A stretch of DNA of 64,000 bases, from NCBI GenBank assembly GCA_012976225.1, contig JAAVVG010000015.1:124001-188000 (forward strand). The letters run 5' to 3'. This DNA is from Golubevia sp. BC0850 (Eukaryota; Basidiomycota; Exobasidiomycetes; Golubeviales; Golubeviaceae). The position numbers were made by a program, and so were the translations under genes. The notes under the pieces were generated by a model. That model saw only the letters and a list, made by a program, of their open reading frames with translations, was not told the origin of the DNA and made no database searches. Positions 60,194 to 64,000 of this stretch are shown piece by piece; position 1 is the first letter of the stretch, and the number at the start of each line of letters is the position of its first letter.

Positions 60194-60837
60194 GACTCGT
60201 CTTGAGAGATTAGATTCAGTTCAGGTTCAGAGATCTGAAGATCTGAAGATTTGAATGATGGATCGAGTCGATCTTGAAGTGTTGAAGTGATTGAGTGTTG
60301 TTCAAAAAGTGAGAGAGGTCAGGTAGCTGCGCTTGGATTTGTAAGAGTAAAAGAGACTTGATTCCTCTTCACCTTGACAGAGCTCTTGATGAATCTTATT
60401 CTGAAAGCTCTTTCGAATATTATGCTTTTTGGAAGGATGAGATGGGATGGGAGAGAAAAGGAGAGAGAATTCTCAAAGAGGAAAGTTGTTAAGGTTCGAC
60501 CACACGCGAACCCTCGCACGCTCGCAACTTATGGGAGAGAACTTTACGTGAAGGTGTGTGTATTACTGATACAAAAGGAGTTGAAACGGAGAGAACCAGG
60601 ACAAAGAAAACAAAATGGGGCAAGGAGATATGTATCGAGAAGGGAGGAGAGATGCGAGATGAGTTTGCTGATGCTACTGCTCACTGCGAAGGACGAGATT
60701 AGAATGAAACAAGAGACTTGAGTAATGATACTGATGTCGAAGGGTCGATGACTATGTGTGAAGTGAGAAAGAAGCGGTGGATCATAAAACACAAAGATAA
60801 GGTACTGTTGAAAGAAAAGAGTCGAGAGAGAAGATCT
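60194..60837. other. Intergenic region between two minus-strand genes
   Basis: No gene is supported. It contains the promoter of the coiled-coil gene and the 3' region of the four-TM gene. A plus-strand open frame at 60374-60721 has no domain and is not called. Confidence 0.35.
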
Positions 60838-62358
60838 TCAAGCTTGTTTTTCAATGCTCATCAAAGAATTCTTTAATCTTGGAGAAGTTGGAGAGGTTGA
60901 AGATCTATGTCTTTGGTGTTTGGGATGATGATGATGAGAATGTGAATGTGAGTGAGAATGAGAAGATCTTCTGGATTGAATTAAAGAATTGTAGAAAGAA
61001 TGAGTTGTGAAGAACATCTTGAGACGGATTGAAGTGTAGGCTAGAGCTATGAGTAGAAGTATTGGAACTAGAAGTGCTCCGAAAGATTCTGGAAAAGTTG
61101 GGGGGAAAAGACAAGAAGAACGGTAAGAGTGGGTCGAGCAACGAATTGATTTTAAAAGAGACTCACCTTCACAATATTCTGGACCAAAAGCTCCATCAAA
61201 CATAGCTGTCCATCTGTTCAGTTCACCAGTACTCGGATCTCTATCGTTATGAGTCCCAGTCTTGAGAACCGTCGAATCTTGACCTTCGATGTTGACTTTT
61301 GAAAAGATTGAATTGAATTCTCCAGAAGAAAGACCTTCGCAGATGTAAGTCTTGACTGATGGATATGAGCAAAGAATTGCTAGGGAAATTATCGAAGCTG
61401 CACAGAGGAACAGATCTAGGAAAGAGTGAATGACGAATAGGCGAGAGAGTAGAGGGTTGGACTGGGAGGTATAGGGAGGGGGGCGAGGAAGGGTGGTGTC
61501 AGATGACGCTTTGTCATTCCATCGGCATTCAAACAAACAATCAGTGACTTATGTGTCTTCAGACTTGAAGAACAGGAAAGTTGCACGGGTCACAGGAGCA
61601 CCCTGTGAGTTCTGACCTCCTCTACCTCCCCTTGCTACAACGTCTCTCTCCAATTGACTTACCTTCCAAACTCCCACTATTCCAGTTACGCAGAACCCCA
61701 TACTCAATATCACATAGAGCCTGACTATCTGAGTAGTCAACCTAGCCAAATCATAACTCTTCTGCTCTCTCTCCGCCTTTCCCTTTCCTATCTGATCATT
61801 CTTCAACACGCTAAATAGATACCAGGAGTTGAAGTTTGAGTCTGATGATGGATTTGAAGTATTGGTGGTGGTGATAGGAGTTGAATGTATCCAAGGTAGA
61901 TAGTAAGAAGTTGACGACTTAGAATGTGAAAGGGAGGAAGAGGTAGCTCCATCCAATTTCTCTCCTCCTTTGGAATTCTGAGGATCAGGGTTTACTTCTG
62001 AATCTTTTGATTTTGAATTCTTTTGTTTCTGCTGCTGTTCTTGAAGGTCTTTCAATGCGTTCTCAACTTCCCAAGGAGGGATCGTAAAATCCAGACCCTC
62101 AATGTCTAAACTTTGATCTTTCTCATTCACTTTGTAATGCTGATCTAAAGGTTTGTCTATCTCTATCTGAGGAGTAACTGATCGAATCACTTGATTCTGA
62201 ATTGTAGTAGCTGAACAAGTAGTATCGCATGATGAAGAAGTTAAAGATTGAGGGATAGCATCTTGAAGGAGTCCCAACCAACCATAAATTTGAATTTGAG
62301 AGATTATTCCAAGACCGGCTATTAGAACAGTTGACGTTCCAAGTGAAGGAGAGTACAT
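60838..62358 (-). CDS. Four-transmembrane protein with a histidine-rich C-terminal tail
   Basis: Three exons (62358-61663, 61461-61167, 61088-60838) total 1,242 nt, or 413 residues, starting at the ATG at 62358 (MYSPSLGTST). Hydrophobic segments are STVLIAGLGIISQIQIYGWL, IVRLYVILSMGFCVTGIVGV, FLDLFLCAASIISLAILCSY and SFGALLVPILLLIALAY. A loop of about 150 residues after TM1 is rich in Gln, Ser and Lys. The extramembrane part between TM3 and TM4 has conserved-looking cysteines (YICEGLS, GPEYCEG). The cytoplasmic end contains alternating Ser-His repeats leading to HHHHPKHQRH, then a Ser/Thr/Pro run. I do not recognise the family; metal binding by the tail is only a possibility. Confidence 0.7.
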
Positions 62359-63131
62359 CGTTGAAGTAACATGAAACAAAGATTCAATAGTGTTTTTAAG
62401 AGAAATTAGAGTTCAAGAGGGAACCAGGAAAGGTCTCTCCGAGAACGGATAACTTTACCGAAACGCGCGACCTATTTTTAAAGACGTGAAGGTGAGTTCG
62501 AAAAGTGAAAGAAAAGAATTGGGATACGATACGATACGATAGAATTAGATTACAATAGGATGGAGACCAAGAAGTTGAGAGAGAGATCGAAGAGAGAGGG
62601 AAGTGTTGCTTTGCTATCGTCATTCCTGAGCCTGTGTTTCCGGTTGTACTTCTCATCGATTTCCAATGAGACGAATGCTTAAGAATGAATCATCAAGCGA
62701 AGATCAAGTTCAAGTTGATTTTGGAAAAGGTGACTTCCTTTTCTTTCGATTGATCCTACTCCTAGTAGCGCTCTCGCTCTCTCAAATCGAACTATGGAAG
62801 GTTTCAATTTTGTCTCCAGAAATTTGGTTCAGCTTCCAGGATGTAGATTCGGCGACTCAACTCAGATTCCAGTTTTTTGAGAGAAAGGGTGAAGGAGTGA
62901 TTCTCATTCTCATGTATGAAGATATGAAGGAAGATTCCTCTGTGAAGATCAATCCTAATCTCTTCCCAAAAAGGATCGAATTCCCGAAACATTTCTTCAA
63001 TCTTTTGACTCTGCGAGATACATCTTATCTGTCCCAAATCTATTGCCAAAATCTAAACATAATCTTTTGAAGTCCTCTGTCAAACCATACCAAAACAATC
63101 TAAACCAATAAGACTTAAGAGCCGTCCTTTT
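62359..63131. other. Intergenic region between the four-TM gene and URA5
   Basis: It contains the promoter of the four-TM gene and a pentanucleotide repeat (GATAC, three to four copies, at about 62523-62540). A plus-strand open frame at 62666-63070 would encode 134 residues (MRRMLKNESSSEDQVQVDFG at its start) but has no recognised domain. I give it only about 0.2 probability of being a gene. Confidence 0.35.
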
Positions 63132-63647
63132 CTAAGCTTCAACTCCATACCTCTTTCTGTAATCCTTCATCCCTTCAATTTCCTTTTCAAACCCACCTTT
63201 CTTCCCCATAAATTCAATAATCTGATCTAAATTCACAACCGGCATGACTTTAACCCCGTAAAGTTTCATAACATTTTGAATAGCAGAAGGACTATCTTTT
63301 TCATCTGTTGCTCTTTCTTGTCTATCTAGAGCTACTACCACTCCTACCAATTCCGGTGGTCCTAATGGTTCCCTCTTCTCCTCCTTCTGTTCACCATCAG
63401 ATCTCTTAGTTGGAAGAAGAGGTTTGAAATTTTTAGAAGCCTCTGAAATATAATCCACAGATTCTTTAACTGCAGTTCCAGCTGTCATGACATCGTCTAG
63501 AACTAAAACTCTTCCAGCTAGAGGAGCTCCTACTAAAACTCCACCTTCTCCATGAGCTTTTGCTTCTTTACGATTGAAACAGAAACCGACGTTGATTCCG
63601 TGATCTCGGGAAAGTGCTACTGCTGTGATGGCTGCTAGAGGAATTCC
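63132..63647 (-). CDS. URA5: Orotate phosphoribosyltransferase, 3' part
   Basis: This enzyme joins orotate and PRPP to form OMP in pyrimidine synthesis. One visible exon encodes the C-terminal 171 residues. It begins at an AG acceptor exactly at GIPLAAITAVALSRDHGINV, normally preceded by F-G-P-A-Y-K in this family. The PRPP-binding loop is intact (VLVLDDVMTAGTAVKES), with the catalytic-loop KEAKAHGEGG before it. The end is MKDYRKRYGVEA. An insert of about 30 residues rich in Lys and Glu (about 63350-63420) is unusual for the short yeast enzyme. The first exon or exons (perhaps 60-80 residues) are not visible in the remaining 353 bases, so the gene continues past the right edge. Confidence 0.9.
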   Translation of the reverse strand, partial: GIPLAAITAVALSRDHGINVGFCFNRKEAKAHGEGGVLVGAPLAGRVLVLDDVMTAGTAVKESVDYISEASKNFKPLLPTKRSDGEQKEEKREPLGPPELVGVVVALDRQERATDEKDSPSAIQNVMKLYGVKVMPVVNLDQIIEFMGKKGGFEKEIEGMKDYRKRYGVEA

Positions 63648-64000
63648 CTGGGATATGGGAAGAATTAAGAAGAGAGATGAAGCAAAGATAAGTTCTGAGA
63701 GACAAGCTTATTTCGGGATCAAAGCGAGGGTGAGGTCGAAATGAAAGTTGGAATGACACTTCTCCAGAGAGCTTCTTTCCGGTCCCTTCTTTCCGAGCCG
63801 CTGGTCACTGCTCTTGATTCATCATCAAAGTATATGCTATCCTTTCTTGGGCCAGGGAAAGGGCGAAACTTGGAGCAGAGGAGCCAAATCCCTAGAGCTA
63901 GAAGAATGACTCTACCTTCATCTTCCCCCTTCACCTCCTTGTACCATTCTGACTACTTTCTTTTGTAAAAATGAGGCAGACATTTATCTAGATGTTTGGG
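63648..64000 (-). other. Probable intron of URA5 running off the window
   Basis: Upstream of the URA5 acceptor there is no sequence that could encode the expected F-G-P-A-Y-K end of the previous exon. The stretch therefore appears to be intron or to hide a splice variant. At over 350 nt it is long for this genome. Confidence 0.4.

Noticed and set aside
60374-60721. 115-residue plus-strand frame upstream of the coiled-coil gene
   Set aside because: It lies in promoter sequence, is Arg/Lys-rich without a domain, and has no splice context.
62666-63070. 134-residue plus-strand frame between the four-TM gene and URA5
   Set aside because: It has a real ATG but no recognised family, its composition is unlike neighbouring genes, and a comparable open frame lies on the other strand.

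Overview
The window is nuclear DNA of a filamentous or dimorphic fungus, most likely a basidiomycete. Genes are dense on both strands and have many short GT-AG introns (mostly 50-130 nt). There is a class I hydrophobin and a STE11-type MAPKKK with SAM, RA and kinase domains. A short TTAGGG-type tract gives the telomere unit. I cannot fix the genus from the sequence. No bacterial, viral, CRISPR or rRNA features were seen, and no LTR or virus-like element was recognised.

Layout. 0.5-3.3 kb: secreted GH5 exo-beta-1,3-glucanase (+). 3.9-6.9 kb: replication factor CDC45 (+). 7.3-9.4 kb: decayed F-box-like gene (+). 9.7-12.2 kb: multi-pass MBOAT/wax-synthase-like acyltransferase (-). 12.6-13.9 and 15.8-18.0 kb: two paralogous Ser/Thr-rich single-pass membrane proteins (-), separated by 1.9 kb holding a second F-box-family relic and three telomere-type repeats. 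18.5-21.9 kb: tandem pair of medium-chain dehydrogenase/quinone-oxidoreductase paralogs (-). 22.4-27.3 kb: STE11-type MAPKKK (-). 27.8-29.8 kb: phosphoglycerate-mutase-like phosphatase (+). 30.2-48.1 kb: the giant AAA ATPase midasin MDN1/REA1 (-). 48.4-51.1 kb: YTM1 (+), head-to-head with MDN1. 51.6-53.7 kb: disrupted F-box gene (+). 54.4-54.8 kb: class I hydrophobin (+). 55.5-56.0 kb: small one-TM protein (+). 56.7-60.2 kb: coiled-coil, tail-anchored protein that I propose as a KASH/Kms-like candidate (-). 60.8-62.4 kb: four-TM protein with a His-rich tail (-). 63.1 kb to the right edge: 3' part of orotate phosphoribosyltransferase URA5 (-).

How the genes relate. The clearest functional pair is MDN1 and YTM1. 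In yeast, the MIDAS domain of Rea1/Mdn1 grips the N-terminal domain of Ytm1 to strip it from pre-60S ribosomes. Here the two genes are divergently transcribed from one 233-bp gap, and both the MIDAS loop and a candidate partner glutamate of Ytm1 are visible. The exo-glucanase, hydrophobin, Ser/Thr-rich membrane proteins and STE11 kinase all concern cell surface or signalling, but they are not arranged as a cluster.

The most unusual structural theme is very small exons. There is an 8-nt exon inside the GH5 signature, an 11-nt exon in the acyltransferase, and an identical-length, identical-phase 10-nt exon just before the transmembrane segment in both Ser/Thr-rich paralogs. Each was checked by phase arithmetic across the whole gene and by the protein motif it restores. 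Gene models were assembled by eye from splice sites and reading phase, so boundaries may be off by a few bases.
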